From: Leptodactylus fallax
Lineage: Eukaryota; Chordata; Amphibia; Anura; Leptodactylidae
Assembly: GCA_947044405.1 (NCBI GenBank)
Contig: CAMRHE010000168.1
Location: 124,501-188,500 of the forward strand
Direction: 5' to 3'
Length of the DNA: 64,000 nucleotides
The notes beneath the pieces were generated by a model. The model saw nothing but the letters and a program-made list of their open reading frames with translations. It did not search any database and was not told the origin of the DNA. The position numbers and the translations under genes are program-made. Position 1 is the stretch's first letter, and each line of letters starts with the position of its first letter. Positions 1 to 12,771 of the stretch are shown here, in pieces.

Positions 1-254
1 CCAGTCTAGGACGGACTTCTTCATGCCAGTCAAGGGCTATTCTAAGCTGAATGTGCCTGCCCTCGTCAGATCGCAAACGCTAAGCAGCTTCAGGCCTGGC
101 AAGTACCAGCGTGGGAGACAGGCTGGGAATCCCTGGTGCGTGTGATGGTTGTCTTGTAAATAAAGAGCTGTGTGTTGAAAAACAATCTTCCAGGTGAGGG
201 CGTTGCCTTGATTTCGTTTGGACTCCACCAACCCAGGAGGGGTACCAATTGGTC

Positions 255-1086
255 GTCTAATTCCTGCTGATCAGATTAGTCAGGACCATCCCTCATAAAC
301 CCATATTGATTGGGTGTTATAAGGTTATTTTCATGGAGATACTCCAAGATAACATCTCTAACAAAAGCTTCAAATATTTTACCCACCACTGAGGTTAGTC
401 TTACCAGTCTATAGTTTCTGGGATCACTTTTTGACTCCTTTTTTGTATATTGGCACAACATTTGCTATGTGCCAGTCTTGTGGGACATACTCTGTTTCTA
501 GGGAGTCCTGAAATATTAGATTCAATGGTCTGTAAATAACCATATTTAATGAATTCAAAACCGGGGTGTACAATCAGGACCCGGTAACTAGTCTATTTTA
601 GTATTTTAAAAGATGCCTCTATACTTCTTCCTGGGTTAAGCAGGTAACATTTAATGTAAAATTTGCCTTATCTCTACAGTAGTCATGTCATCCTTCATTG
701 TATTCTGTGTAAAAACAGTAGAGAAGACATTTAATAGATTAGCCTATTTCTTATCCTCCTTCACCCATTACTCCCAGATTTTTGAGAGGGCCCACAGTCC
801 TTGTGTTAAGTTTCTTGAAGAATATTTAGGAGTTATTTTTACTTTCCCTGGCTATGAATCTCACTGCCCCAATCTTTTCCATGTTTATCAGTTATTTTTT
901 TAATCTTATTTTCTTCCTTATAATTCTTCGATGCTTCTTCATTTTCCCCGTTTTAACACTTTTTTTTTTTTTTAAATGAATTGCGTCCCTCAGTTTTTTT
1001 TTGTGTTTTTTTAACCCACAGAGATTTATTTTTGTTCATTATGCATTTATTCCCATACGGTGTTATATATATATATATATATATAT

Positions 1087-1124
<38 letters not shown>

Positions 1125-1240
1125 CCCGGAAATATTTAAGATCCTTCTAAAATGTCCCATTTAGTCTGTGTACTTTTTTTCTTAAAGGACACTGTCCCAA
1201 TTTATGGCACTAAGGTCATCCCTTAGCTTAGGGGGAGTCA
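255..1240 (-). mobile_element. CR1-like LINE fragment, decayed, minus strand
   Basis: Read on the minus strand this matches, block by block, the better CR1 copy at 50.5-51.4 kb. From high to low coordinate it has the linker with the paired GGGACA blocks (about 1200-1145), the TTTACACA block near 710, the block before the RT and then the start of the reverse transcriptase (276-461). That peptide contains the motifs NYRLVRLTSV and NNLITPNQYGFMR, typical of CR1/jockey-type RT. Homology stops near 255, before the catalytic domain, so the copy is 3'-truncated. It is interrupted by a microsatellite at 1063-1121. Positions 1-254 were not recognised. Confidence 0.75.
1063..1121. repeat. Compound microsatellite (AT)n-(CTAT)n
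   Basis: About 24 bases of alternating AT are followed directly by about eight CTAT tetranucleotides, inside the decayed CR1 copy. CTAT tracts are usually length-polymorphic. Confidence 0.95.
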
Positions 1241-1378
1241 AACTAATTTTTACCGAGGGCCATATCAGCCTTATGATTGTCTAAGCGCTGTTAGCTACAT
1301 TTATACTGGCGCAAAATTACTATGCCAGTTAAGTGTAATTACATTTACATCCCGTTGAAGGCCATTTTAAAGCTGATG

Positions 1379-1440
1379 TTAACCCCTTCCCAACATTCGC
1401 CGTAATAGTACGACGGATGTTGGGTATTTAAATGTGGCGG
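1379..1440 (+). mobile_element. End of a TTAA-type (piggyBac-like) element, fragment
   Basis: It begins TTAACCCCTTCC, followed by an imperfect hairpin around CCGTAATAGTACG in which the CAACAT/ATGTTG arms pair. The start resembles the TTAACCCCTTCATG end at 63730 and the inverse of the end at 50496. Only this terminus is recognisable. Confidence 0.5.
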
Positions 1441-1531
1441 CCACTCAGAAGCTTGCCATACAAATGCCAATATTTTGCAATGCAATGTTATTCTTTGAAC
1501 CCTCGCTAGTTAACTGTGCTTATAGTTCAAC

Positions 1532-1907
1532 AGGACCTTTCATCACCTCCACCTATTCAAGTTCTTTGCTGGAATCAGTGGAGCGTCACCTATTCACAGA
1601 TGCTCAGCTGGAATTTTTTTTCTCTAGCCTCCACCATTCCCGAGCAACAAGCACATTAGTTTTGGTGCCTGATGTGCTATTTAGGTGCGAGGAGGACAGG
1701 CAGGAGGGCGTAATTCAGAGTGCCAATCAGAGGCAGCCAGTGTCAGGATCACACCCCTTGTCTGCTCCTACCCGACACTGCCCTTCTGACCGTATAGAGC
1801 CGAAATAGCATATCAGGTACCAAAGCTAATAGTACTGATTGCTTGCGAATGGTGGGAGCTAGAGAAAAGAATTCCAACTGTGCCAGAATCAATGGAGCAA
1901 CGCTTAT
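1532..1907. mobile_element. Fold-back MITE, AGGACCTTTCA family, copy 1
   Basis: The left part (1555-1675) is a diverged inverted copy of the right part (1800-1905). Both arms carry the blocks CTCTAGC, CACCATTC and TGCC(T)GAT in opposite orientation. The start AGGACCTTTCATCACCTCC recurs at 10509 and 20815. No coding capacity is seen, and open frames here are fortuitous. Confidence 0.6.
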
Positions 1908-1910
1908 TAA

Positions 1911-2299
1911 AGGGGTTGTTCAGGCAAAAATGGACAACTTGCTTAAGTTCTAAATAGGCCGGGAGTAGTGAAAAAAAAAAAAAAAAAAAAGTCATACTCC
2001 CCTTTTCACAGTGCTCCGGTGCCTCCCTGCGCGGTCCGATCTTCTCGGTCCTGTGCTGACATGTGGCAAAAGTTCGGTGATTGAGGGAAGGGCATGCGAT
2101 GTCACCACTGAGGCCAATCAGAAGCATTCAGTGGAAGGAATCCGTGACATCACAGCCAGTGAAGAAGTTTCACTTTGAGAAGACTCCGGAGTAGGACACT
2201 GGAGCATCAAGGACAGGAGTTTTTTTTTTTTTTCCCCCTCCACCCCCGGTTGTCCAGGTATAAAAAAAAATAAAAAAAAAAAATGCCTGGACAACCTCT
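1911..2299. mobile_element. TTAA-flanked MITE, AGGGGTTGTCC family
   Basis: The left end reads TTAA then AGGGGTTGTTCAGGCA. The right end is its inverse, TGCCTGGACAACCTCT. Both arms run into A or T homopolymers (1970-1990, 2222-2235, 2265-2282). The left TTAA is at 1907-1910; the right flank has lost it. It abuts the preceding fold-back element. Confidence 0.6.
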
Positions 2300-3050
2300 A
2301 AGTTTTTTATACTATATTACTATATTGAACAGCTGAACTGACCAACAAAATTGTACTTGTTTTACACACACTCTCAGCCATTCCTTTCCTTCTATAATTA
2401 AGGAATACTAGACATGCTATTAGAGGTTATACAATGTTAATACAATCTGCAAAAGAGTAATTACACCTAAACTTTATATTATTACCATATGGTATTACAG
2501 GAGAAAACAGTCTTTTATAGTCTGTCAGAATCAATGGTAAGTTCTGTCTTTAGAGATGATAGTCATACAGGACAATAGAGTGCCAGTTCCCAGCTGGGCT
2601 GCTAATCTAATTTATCTCGCTCAGACACATAGGGGAATTCAGTTTTTAAATTGCTGTACTTTGCAACAAATTTATGAAATGTCATAGAGAGTTTGATGAA
2701 TTTGGGCCGTGACACTTCTTACTCAATTTTTGACCCTTGCTCGACAGGCTACCCACCACACTGAAGCGGCATAAAAATGCAAAAAGATAAGTTCTAAGCA
2801 AATACAGTTAAAAAGTCACAAATTCCTTATCTGTGACTTCTTGACACCAGACTTCTAAAGTGCAGGTCTTGATAAATTCCCCTATGCAGTCCAATTTATT
2901 AGTATCGGTACCATATCAGTATGGGAGCACCAGGAGGAAACTGGACTGCACAAACACTAGGAGAACATGCAAAACTCCATACTGCCCTTGGTCAGAATCA
3001 CACTGCCCAATTCCTAGAAATTTTCATGGACTCAAATCAATAGTACATAC
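2300..3050. other. Intronic sequence with no assigned feature
   Basis: This is the part of the minus-strand intron nearest the large exon. I see no transposon termini, coding sequence or tandem repeat beyond short A/T runs. Confidence 0.4.
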
Positions 3051-4074
3051 CTTTGGGGAATTTGAACGTGTCCTGAAATGTCCTCACTGTGTTCTGTATC
3101 TTTTATGAAGACTTCATTGTCTACCCCGTCTTGAGTACATGTATCAGAGGCATTCCTAGGCCTCTGAATCACAGATGAAAGTGTTGCCCCTACTGAACTT
3201 CTAGTCCTCTCAGGTGCTGGAATGTGACTGCTTGTTCCTGGAGATATGAGGGAAGCTGTATCATTTTGTTTTTCATCAATTGTAGAAGGAGAATTGTCCT
3301 CCCATTTTCCAGCCTTTTCTTTTTGTACCATTGAAATATCCATACCGTTAGCAGCATTTTCTAAACATACCGATTTAATAGCACCATTATTCTCTTCCAC
3401 GCCAACCCCTGCTAAAACAGTTCTTTCCATTGGAGCCTCACTGTGGTCCATGATAGTTGACGTTGAAGATAAATTCAATTGTGACTTCGGAAAATCTGCA
3501 ATCTCTGTGATTTGTGATAGTGAAGATTCAGAGAGGGTTTCTTCCTCAGAAATAGCTGCTAGCTCTCTCTCGACATACAAATATGATTTCCGTTCTGGAT
3601 GAACCACTGTAGGAGCACTGGATGGCTCTTCCTGACTTGGAACCATAACGTTATCTAAGTGTTCTAAAGGCTGAGAACTTTGGACAATAGGATTATCCTT
3701 TATGGTCTCCAAGTTCCTACTACCTTTAATCAAATTGCATTCTGGTTGAATGTGTCTGTTAGTCTGCTGAGAGGTTACTGGAGGTTCTGGAGAAAGCGTA
3801 TTGTCTCCACCATCATCCTCCTCTAAATGTTGAGGCCTGCTCTTTAATTTATCATGTAAACATTGCTCAGAATTGTCCAGCAAATTGTCCTTCTGTGTAT
3901 CTGGACAGGGCTCCTCCAGTCCTCTTATATCTTCTGGGCATTGTGTCTGTTCACCTAAACGTCCATATTCAGCTCTAAATGTGTCATTCTCACGGTGCTC
4001 AGTTGTTCCATATTCAGGGAATTCATTGTTGACGCTAGCAGTCTGTGGAAGCAATCTTGTATTTCCAGGGTCAT
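3051..4074 (-). CDS. PSD3: Large internal coding exon of PSD3 (EFA6-family ARF6 exchange factor), N-terminal disordered region
   Basis: This is the longest open frame outside transposons: 340 codons without a stop. On the minus strand it starts after a pyrimidine-rich acceptor ending in AACAG (AG at 4076-4075) and ends at the donor AAAG|GTATGT (intron from 3050). It enters after codon base 1 and leaves after base 2. The protein is rich in Ser, Thr, Glu and Gln, with no membrane segment or folded domain. Early in it, NNEFPEYGT matches what I recall of vertebrate PSD3 (NEFPEYGT). A middle KSYLYVERELAAI and a late NEVFIKD are weaker PSD3-like blocks. PSD3 is a Sec7/PH protein that activates ARF6 at the plasma membrane; the Sec7 and PH exons lie beyond position 1. 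The name rests on recalled motifs, not a search. Confidence 0.85.
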
Positions 4075-4895
4075 CTGTTAAAAATGAACAGAAATATAAA
4101 TATAACTATAATAAGTCATTAATATTGGAGTATGTAAAAAACTATTCACATTGTACATACTGATCCTAAATTTTGTCTTCTCTGTATTAAACCTTATCAA
4201 ACTAATAAAAAATGGAAAGCAATACAGATCTAGTAATGTGCCCTACAGATAAACCTGCAAGAATTTCAGCAAGTTGCAAAAACAAGTAGTTTTGCAAAAA
4301 TCTTGCAGACAAAGAAGAAGCCCTTTCCTCCTAGCTCCTTAAGCTGAACACCAGATGCTCTTTTACAGCAGTGTGCACATGCATGACATAATGACTGACT
4401 GAAGCAAGAAGTTTAAGAAAGAGGCAGAGCTTAGAGCCCATTGATGACATAGCCAGACAACGCAGAAGGACATGAAACAGTGAGCAAGTGCAATTCCAAG
4501 CCAAACACTACCTTTGTATAGATGTTCTTTGCTTTCATTTATGTTGTCTTGAGTAAGAAACAGTTATATACTTTAGGAGCAAGTAGCGTCAGATTTAGCA
4601 TTCAGCAGTCTATACTACAGATTCACATGGTTTATTGCCAGCTTTGATAGTATTCTGAATGCCAAATTTGTCTACCTATGCTACAGCGTAGGGGATTTAT
4701 CAGTACATAACTCAACAGATTTAGCTTACAGCCTCACAAAAATTCATGACCAGCTTTCTCAGGCTCCTGAACAGCAAATCTAGCAGCCAATTCTATGGTA
4801 TGTGCTGGAGGGTTTCAGCTTTGTGTGGTACTATTGATTAAGACTGCTGTGGAACTGTGAAGACATTAGTTATATAAAATATACAAAATTGCTCT
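4075..4895. other. Intronic sequence with no assigned feature
   Basis: Beyond the acceptor region next to the exon I see no terminal repeats, tandem arrays or coding remnants in this stretch. Confidence 0.4.
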
Positions 4896-4999
4896 AAGTC
4901 TAGGTTCACATGGCTGCTACTTAGTACAACAGACTGAAAAAGTAACAGAATGACTGATGCAGATGCAGCACATTCTGTCTGAATCCGTCAACACCAAAA

Positions 5000-5243
5000 A
5001 TGTAAGGCTAGGTTCACATCTGCGCTGGAGTTGTCACAGTGACTGTTGAAAAATCGTCGGACGAAAAAGTGCTGCAAATCGAACTTTAAAGTCCGGCAGT
5101 TTCAGTTTAAAAGAATGGACACCTGACACCATTATAGTCAATGGAGTCCATTTGGCACCCTCGGTGTCCACTATTTTAGTGGTCCATGTCTCCACTGTTC
5201 TTATCCCCTGACGGAACAGAATAACAGATGTGAACATAGTGTA
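5000..5243. mobile_element. MITE, GGTTCACATCTG family, copy 1
   Basis: The left end TAGGTTCACATCTGCGCTGG is inverted at the right end as CAGATGTGAACATAGTG. The interior holds short complementary blocks around GGAGTCC and AGTGG. A second copy with the same ends lies at 16631-16868. A related, weaker unit begins at 4896 immediately upstream. Confidence 0.6.
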
Positions 5244-5532
5244 ATGACAAAAGAAAGATAGATGCTTTCTTACATCTTGTTTGTTTTATTTTTTGAATGA
5301 CGGCTAAAGTTCTGCATGCAGAACTAGGTGCAATGTGGACCTAACCTAGTCCTTTGTATGTATCTAAATTTATATTAGGGCAACATAACCTGTGTTAACT
5401 ATGGCAGCTCTACAATGTTGTTACCCAGCTTTGTGACCAAGGACACAAACCTGAGGGGAAATTATTGCTGCAAAGAACAATCTGGGAAAGCTAGGTAACA
5501 ATACCCTAATAATATTCTGTACATATAACATA

Positions 5533-6846
5533 CAGTGGGTACAGAAAGTATTCAGACCCCTTTAAATTTTTCACTCTGTTTCATTGCAGCCATTTGCTAA
5601 AAGCAAAAAAGTTCATTTCATTTCTCATTAATATACACTCAGCACCCCATTGTGACAGAAAAAAAACAGAAATGTAGATATTTTTGCAAATTTATTAAAA
5701 AAGAAAAACTGAAATATCACATGGTCATAAGTATTCAGATCCTTTGGTGTGACACTCATATTTAACTCACCTGCTGTCCATTTCCTTCTGATCCTCCTTG
5801 AGACGGTTCTACTCCTTCATTGGAGTCCAGCTGTGTTTAATTAAACTGATTGTACTTGATTAGGAAAGGCGCACACCTGTCTATATAAGACTTCAGAGTT
5901 CACAGTGCATGTCTGAGCAAACGAGAATCATGAGGTCAAAGGAACTGCCCAAAGAGCTCAGGGACAATTGTGGCAAGGCACAGATCTGGCCAAGGTTACA
6001 AAAGCATTTCTGCAGCACTCAAGGTTTCTAAGAACACAGTGTCCTCCATAATCCTTAAATGGAAGAAGTTTGGGACGACCAGAACTCTTCCTAGACCTGG
6101 CCGTCCAGCCAAACTGAGCAATCATGGGAGAGGTAAGGAAGAACCCAAAGATCACTGTGGCTGAGCTCCAGAGTTGCAGTAGGGAGATGGGAGAAAGTTC
6201 TACAAAGTCAACTATCACTGCAGCCCTCCACCAGTTGGGGTTTTATGGCAGAGTGGCCTGAAGGAAGCCTCTCCTCAGTGCAAGACATATGAAAGCCCGC
6301 ATAGAGTTTGTCAAAAAACACATGAAGGACTCCCAGACTATGAGAAATAAGATTCTCTGGTCTGATGAGACGAAGATTGAACTTTTTGGCGTTACCCTAA
6401 GCACACAGCTAAAATAACAAAGGAGCCCTGACCTCAACCCAATTGAGCATCTCTGGAGAGACCTGAAAATGGCTGTCCACCAACGTTCACCATCCAACCT
6501 GATGGAACTGGAGAGGATCTGCAAGGAAGAATGGCAGAGGATCCCCAGATGTGAAAAACTTGTTGCATCATTCCCAAGACGATTCATGGCTGTACTAGCT
6601 CAAAAGGGTGCTTCTACTCAATACTGAGAAAAGGGTCTGAATGCTTATGTGATATTTCAGTTTTTCTTTTTTTAATAAAATTTGCAAAAAAAATATCTAC
6701 ATTTCTGTTTTTTTTTTCTGTCAAGATGGGGTGCTGAGTGTACATTAATGAGAAATAAAATAAAACTTTTTTGCTTTTAGCAAATGGATGCAATGAAACA
6801 AAGAGTGAAAAATTTAAAGGGGTCTGAATACTTTCCGTACCCACTG
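5533..6846 (+). mobile_element. Tc1-like element with IR/DR-type termini, internally deleted
   Basis: The left end TA|CAGTGGGTACAGAAAG and the right end CTTTCCGTACCCACTG|TA are inverted, with TA duplications at 5531-5532 and 6847-6848. The inverted arms are about 200 bp each. Each carries the motif GTATTCAGA(T/C)CC twice, outer and inner, as in the IR/DR class of vertebrate Tc1 elements. The 1314-bp length falls short of about 1.6 kb because the transposase centre is missing. Confidence 0.9.
5970..6627 (+). pseudogene. Tc1-like transposase pseudogene, catalytic core deleted
   Basis: The N-terminal frame (from 5970) keeps a paired helix-turn-helix region and the linker motif PGRPAKLS. A disrupted middle follows. 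Around 6352-6395 the first catalytic block WSDETKIELFG is legible. Sequence then jumps to HTAKITK and directly to SPDLNPIEHLW (about 6423-6455), so the block with the second Asp is gone. The C-terminus ends KGASTQY and a stop at 6627. At least two internal deletions and several frameshifts are present. It cannot encode an active enzyme, though the termini may still be usable in trans. Confidence 0.85.
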
Positions 6847-7012
6847 TATACAAGCATACATATAGTATCAAAGCAACTACAAGTATATTGCATACCAAAT
6901 ATGGTGGACTTTCCACAACTCCTGAAAAGCAAGTTTATTTAAAAAAAAAAAAAAAGCCTCAATAAGCTGTGTAAACACTGCAGTCCTGATCCTATGGGTG
7001 AATACATAATAT

Positions 7013-7940
<928 letters not shown>

Positions 7941-8089
7941 TATAATATACATTGTTACTATTGGTAAACTGTAGGAGACTCCTTGCAATATAAGGGTCAC
8001 AGTAAGACTGGACTGGGGCAATAGACTTTACAGATTTCCAAGTCCATTGCTCACACGTTAGTCACTGGAATGAAAGATTCATTTTTTTT

Positions 8090-8365
8090 TTTTTTCACAT
8101 CAGTTTTTTGGATCTGCAAAACTGACCAGATAAACTGATCATCAAAACATTATGTGAAATGGCCCTTAAATAAAAACAGATCAGTTACTGTAGAACAAAC
8201 CACACTTGTGCTCCACGAAAGAACAGACAGAAACTGATCAGTTTTTATTTATTTGACTCTATGTAAACAGATGGTCATTTTCCATCCGCTTTCACATCAG
8301 TTTTTGGTATCCGCAAAGCTGATCAGTTAAACTGATCACCAAAACGTGATGTGAACGGGCCCAAG
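8090..8365. repeat. Two direct copies of a ~73-bp imperfect palindrome
   Basis: A block starting TTTCACATCAGTTTTTTGG and ending near ATGTGAAATGGCCC (8090-8164) is repeated at about 8289-8362, ending GATGTGAACGGGCCC. Each copy is itself an imperfect palindrome centred on AAACTGATCA. These look like a MITE arm duplicated about 200 bp apart. Confidence 0.6.
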
Positions 8366-8401
8366 CTGAAGCCCCTTCTGTTTGCATGCTCTCCAATGTT
8401 A

Positions 8402-8962
8402 GGGGGCGTTCACATTACCGTTGGTGACCGTCAGTAGTGTCCGTTGCTATTGTCCATTACAAGATTTTAGCATCGGACACTAGCTGAACCGTCAGAAATC
8501 CGTTAATTTCCATTCATTTCAATAGGTTTTTATGTTGTGTCCGTTTACACCCAATCCGTAAGAAGTCTTTTTTTTTCTGTGGACAAAAAAATCCTACATG
8601 CAGGACTTTTTTTGTCAGTTTTGAAAAACTGATTCTTGATGGACAGCAAGTGTCTGTTATTCATTTATTTTTATTTTTTTTTAACATTGAAGTATATGGG
8701 TAACGGACTTATAACAGACAGTAACTGATAGCAATCAGTTATTGTCCGTTATTTTATGTCCTTTTTTTTTTTTTGCGCATGCTCAGAAAGCAGAAAAAAA
8801 AAAAAAAAAAAAAACGGACAGTGTTAAAAAAACGGACACTAACATCAGTTAGTGTCTGTTAATGTCTGTTATGATAGGTGTCCGTTTTTTTTTTTGGGTT
8901 TTTTTTTTTGTTAACGGACACCTTCATAACGGAATACAACGGTAGTGTGAACCCTGGCTTAA
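8402..8962. mobile_element. MITE-like unit with CCGTT-rich interior
   Basis: The left end GCGTTCACATTACCGTTG is inverted at the right as CAACGGTAGTGTGAACCC. The interior is low in complexity: many TCCGTT/AACGGA blocks, long T and A runs, and repeats of GTCTGTTA. No coding sequence is visible. Confidence 0.6.
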
Positions 8963-9331
8963 AAACATGACTGAAGCTTTCTTCCGTCATGTTTGTTTAC
9001 TTTTTGAACAGAAGAAAAAGTTCTGCATGAAAAGTTAAACCATGACAGAAGAAAGCTTTTTTTTACACTAGAGTGAATGAATATGGAGGGGGCTCAGACT
9101 GCATGTGTGATATTAAAGAAATTCCCCAGTTTTGGTATTTTCTAAAATGGTCTAGGAGCTCACACCATCAACTGATGTCCCAAGTGAAAAAATCTGCATA
9201 GCATATTTATTTAATTTCCAAATATTTCTGAGCACAACAAAAACCTAAGCAAGAGGACAACCAAAAGCCAGGGTTCTTCTAGTACTTCACATAGTACAAG
9301 TAGTTGTGTGTTTTTGTTTTTTGTTTTTTTT

Positions 9332-9332
<1 letters not shown>

Positions 9333-9384
<52 letters not shown>
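9333..9384. repeat. (CA)n microsatellite
   Basis: About 26 uninterrupted CA dinucleotides follow a T-rich run. Confidence 0.97.
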
Positions 9385-9389
<5 letters not shown>

Positions 9390-9390
<1 letters not shown>

Positions 9391-10055
9391 GAGGGAAAAA
9401 AACGTAACTCTGATTTCATTAAATAAAATGACTACATTTATAATGCAATGTATAACAAATAGTCTGCAATGTTCAATGCAGTTATAATGACTGTAAGATT
9501 GCATTCCACCACCAGAGGGAGCTGCTATACATAGATAGTTGCTTTCAAATAAAACTACTGTACTATCCATTACAATAATTATGTACTCAGTTTGTCAAAA
9601 ATGCAGACTAACACAAATGTGATTCTTTATGATATATAATACAATTACATGGCAAAACTTTAAATAACCATACTTTTCAGAATGGGGCAAGGGGTTCAAA
9701 GATCAAAAGTTGGATCTAATTCAACCTCAAACGTTGTCACTTTCTTGTACTGATCTCCCAACCACTCCAGCGATGGCAAGTGCGCCATGGTAGCATGTAC
9801 TTGTATATGTGTGTGCATCGACAACCTGTCAAGTGACTGATACAGATCATATCAATAATAAAGGTGGTTAGAGAACAAGGTATCTAGGAAAGAAGAGTAA
9901 GTGTGTAAACATTAATATAGCAACTCCAGAGGAGGCACAATATTCACATTACTACAACAGGAGATTAGGAAGAGGTGAAAGCAACAAAACAATATCTATG
10001 CTAGAGTGTGTCTAGTGTCAGTTCATGCTACTAAAGCACAATACGCTTTTTAAAA
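9390..10055. other. Intronic sequence with no assigned feature
   Basis: I see no termini or coding remnants. CCACCAGAGGGAGC near 9510 is one mismatch from the CTCF consensus, which on its own is weak. Confidence 0.35.
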
Positions 10056-10504
10056 AGGGAGTCAGTCACTAGGGTGAGACATATTCAGCCAGAAACACAG
10101 ATAGGTCAAGTTCAACTCAATGTAACTTTTTTTCCCTATGAAAATTCCTGCCTATGTTACTGAGATAGTCATTTATTTCAATCTGCAAATGAGCAGTCTG
10201 AAGCAACAAGGGCGGCTCTGTTGCTCCAAACCGCTGTACCCAACACTGTTCTAATATGCCCTCCCTCCCCTCTCATTTTGAATTACAGGGCCAGGGAGCT
10301 ATGCTGAAACCTCACCTGGCCCTGTGGGGTGTAGCAGTTTGGAGCAATAGAGACGCCCTCTGTGCACCAGATTGCTCATTTGCATATTGTGAAATAAATG
10401 AATATCAGCAACAGAGACCAAATCATCATGGGGAAAAGTTACATTCAATTGAGCCTGACCTATGTCACTAGTTTAATATGCTTCATTTTGGTGAAAGACT
10501 CCCT
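10056..10504. mobile_element. Fold-back TTAA-type MITE, AGGGAGTC family, copy 1
   Basis: Inverted ends AGGGAGTCAGTCAC and AAAGACTCCCT. The two halves are long diverged inverted copies: TCAATGTAACTTTTTT on the left is mirrored by AAAAGTTACATTCAATTGA on the right, and TTGCTCCAAAC by GTTTGGAGCAAT. The centre is the inverted pair GGGCCAGG/CCTGGCCC. The flanking TTAA is only partly conserved. Confidence 0.75.
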
Positions 10505-10506
10505 TT

Positions 10507-10779
10507 ATAGAGGACCTTTCACCACCTCCTTAACATGTTAATAGGCACCGTTCCACCGATTCTGGCAGAGTTCCGGGGTTTTTAATCAAAATTATGGTCT
10601 AGTCTAGAATTTTACTAATCAAATAATTAAAAGTTAAGTTTTATTTTGTATAGCTCTAATAGGTGCTATATAAAAGGGGCAATTAATGCCTATAGGCAAA
10701 ATGAATATTTAGAATCAGTGGAGCAATGCCTATTAATTGATGGAAAGAGCTGGACTTGGAGGTAGTGAAAGGTCTTTAA
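10507..10779. mobile_element. MITE, AGGACCTTTCA family, copy 2
   Basis: Left end AGAGGACCTTTCACCACCTCC and right end GGAGGTAGTGAAAGGTCTTT are inverted copies. It sits immediately beside the preceding AGGGAGTC-family element. Confidence 0.7.
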
Positions 10780-12509
10780 GCAGAGTCAGTCATTAAAGTA
10801 AATCTAGTGTATGACAGAAGCAACACAGCACCCTCTCTGACTTAGAGCAGTGCCAGTATTGCTACTCGTTCACTGAATATGGTTGGTCAGAGTGGCACTG
10901 TGCTAAAAAGATGTCAAAGAGCATCTGTCCCTCCATATAAGGATAACAGGGGACAGATTAGTTGGACTCTACTAATTCCTAAATTAAAGTATATCCTAAC
11001 AATACCAGACCAATACAAACATGCAGCAGCACTCTCTTGTATCTCAGACAGACAAACATTAAATTATAATTTTTTTGCTACTGTTTTTACAGCAACAGTG
11101 CCATACCTGTGCACAGGGTGTGTGCGATATTGCAGCTCTGGCATGGTCGCTAATCTTATACAACCTTTTTACAGTTTTTATCACATATTTTGATTAAATT
11201 CAGTTAGAAGTCCTACCATGACAGACACATGGACCCAATAGAATTGAATGTATCCATTTTCAACAGATGGATGAAAAACAGACCAATGAGCTGGGTCAAA
11301 AAATAAAGACTAATGAAATTCATCTGTTTTGACAGAGGACACTTGGCCATCGAAAACAGAACAGTCTATTAAAAACTGAATGGTCATGTGAATACGGCCT
11401 AAGCCTGTTCATATTTTCCTACACAGTAACTGCTGTAGCTAGATGTAAGAAGTTATTTTAATAAAAAATTATTTATAACTTTACATTAACTGTTCTTTAT
11501 TCCTGTCTCGTCTTTTCTTTTTTTTTTCCCCTTCTACTTCTCTGGTGTTTTTTTTTCCTGCCCAAATTCACAATTTTCTGGCTTTGGCATTTTCTTAAAG
11601 ATTTTTTTTTTATTTTTTTGTTCCCCAATAATGAGAAAGGAAAAACAAAAAAAAACCAAAACAAACACACACGTGAAACAGTGTGTACACAATAAACTGA
11701 TTAAAAAATGCCCAGAAAGTACCTAAAAATGGGGGGGGGGGGGAATAGGCAATATAGGGGTTGGTTAAGTTTTTAAGAAAAAACACACTAATAAAATTGT
11801 TTGCTATTGAAGCTTCATGTATGCATGTCCATGACTGACAGATAAGAGCACTCCCACTGCTTTTCCCACATGGAACCCTGATGTAATGCTAAATATATTG
11901 CATGTAAATTCAAGCCTCAAGGTCCTGCAGTAGTAGAATTCATGAGTTTGCTTGCATATATACCCATGTGACAGGTTACTAAATGCACCACCGTTCAGAA
12001 TCCTTTGGAATGTAAACTGTTATTGTAGCATGTCATCTACCCTGCTTATGAATCCCGGAAGCATTCAAGGAAGACAAATTCTGTGCACTCGCTACAGGCA
12101 GCTGAGAATGCTACATATTCCATTCATTCAAGCAGGACCACAGATTAGAAAACTGCACAGTTTTCTGAAACAAGAGTGGGGGAGAAAGAAGTATGACAAT
12201 GATGTGATACTAATCTTCTCAGATTAATACTACTGTACATGTTACAAAAAAATGATGTGCAGGTTCTGTGATATTTGGTTCATGAAGACTGTTTAGGAAA
12301 ATATATAATTAATTACACCACATATATAAAGATATTATATATTAAACCATTTATATATAATTACAATTAAATCAGCTTTTTACTAAAACATATTGGTTTA
12401 CATTTTTTAATTTAAATTTCTTTAACTTTTTTTTTTGGATAGTTATAAAAATAAAGTCTGGAAATATCTCTGTTTGCCCACTGCCTTTAAAAACATACAA
12501 AACATATTA
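10780..12509. other. Intronic sequence, mostly unassigned
   Basis: It holds a possible MITE remnant at about 11205-11402 that ends GTGAATACGGCCTAAGCC, a C/T-rich stretch near 11510-11620 and a run of about 12 G at 11731. Nothing coding is seen. Confidence 0.35.
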
Positions 12510-12771
12510 AGGCCCATTCCACATGAATGTGAAAAATTGACTTGTAAGAGTAAACGGACATACACGTGTGTTTTTTTTTAATGGACTGTTAAAAAATAGA
12601 AAATGTCCTGTTATGTCCGTTTTCATGGCCGGACAGACCAATACATGTCAGCGGGTCAATTTTTTTTTACTTTTAAATACGGATAGCAAACCGATACAAT
12701 ATATTAAAAAATGGACAGCTTAAAAAACAAAAAACACAAGTGGTACACTGAAAAGCAGAGTTTAAAAATTG
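12510..12771. mobile_element. Probable MITE remnant
   Basis: It starts AAGGCCCATTCCACATGAATG and carries an interior rich in TCCGTTTT and AAACGGA blocks, like the other 'transcript-like' frog MITEs here. The right end is not clear. Confidence 0.35.

Noticed and set aside
1..254. Short open frame on the minus strand at the window start
   Set aside because: No motif recognised; it borders the truncated CR1 and could be any repeat or unique sequence.
3246..3602. 118-aa plus-strand open frame
   Set aside because: It is the antisense shadow of the PSD3 exon, with no motif of its own.
9505..9525. CCACCAGAGGGAGC as a CTCF site
   Set aside because: One core mismatch and isolated; not reported as a feature.
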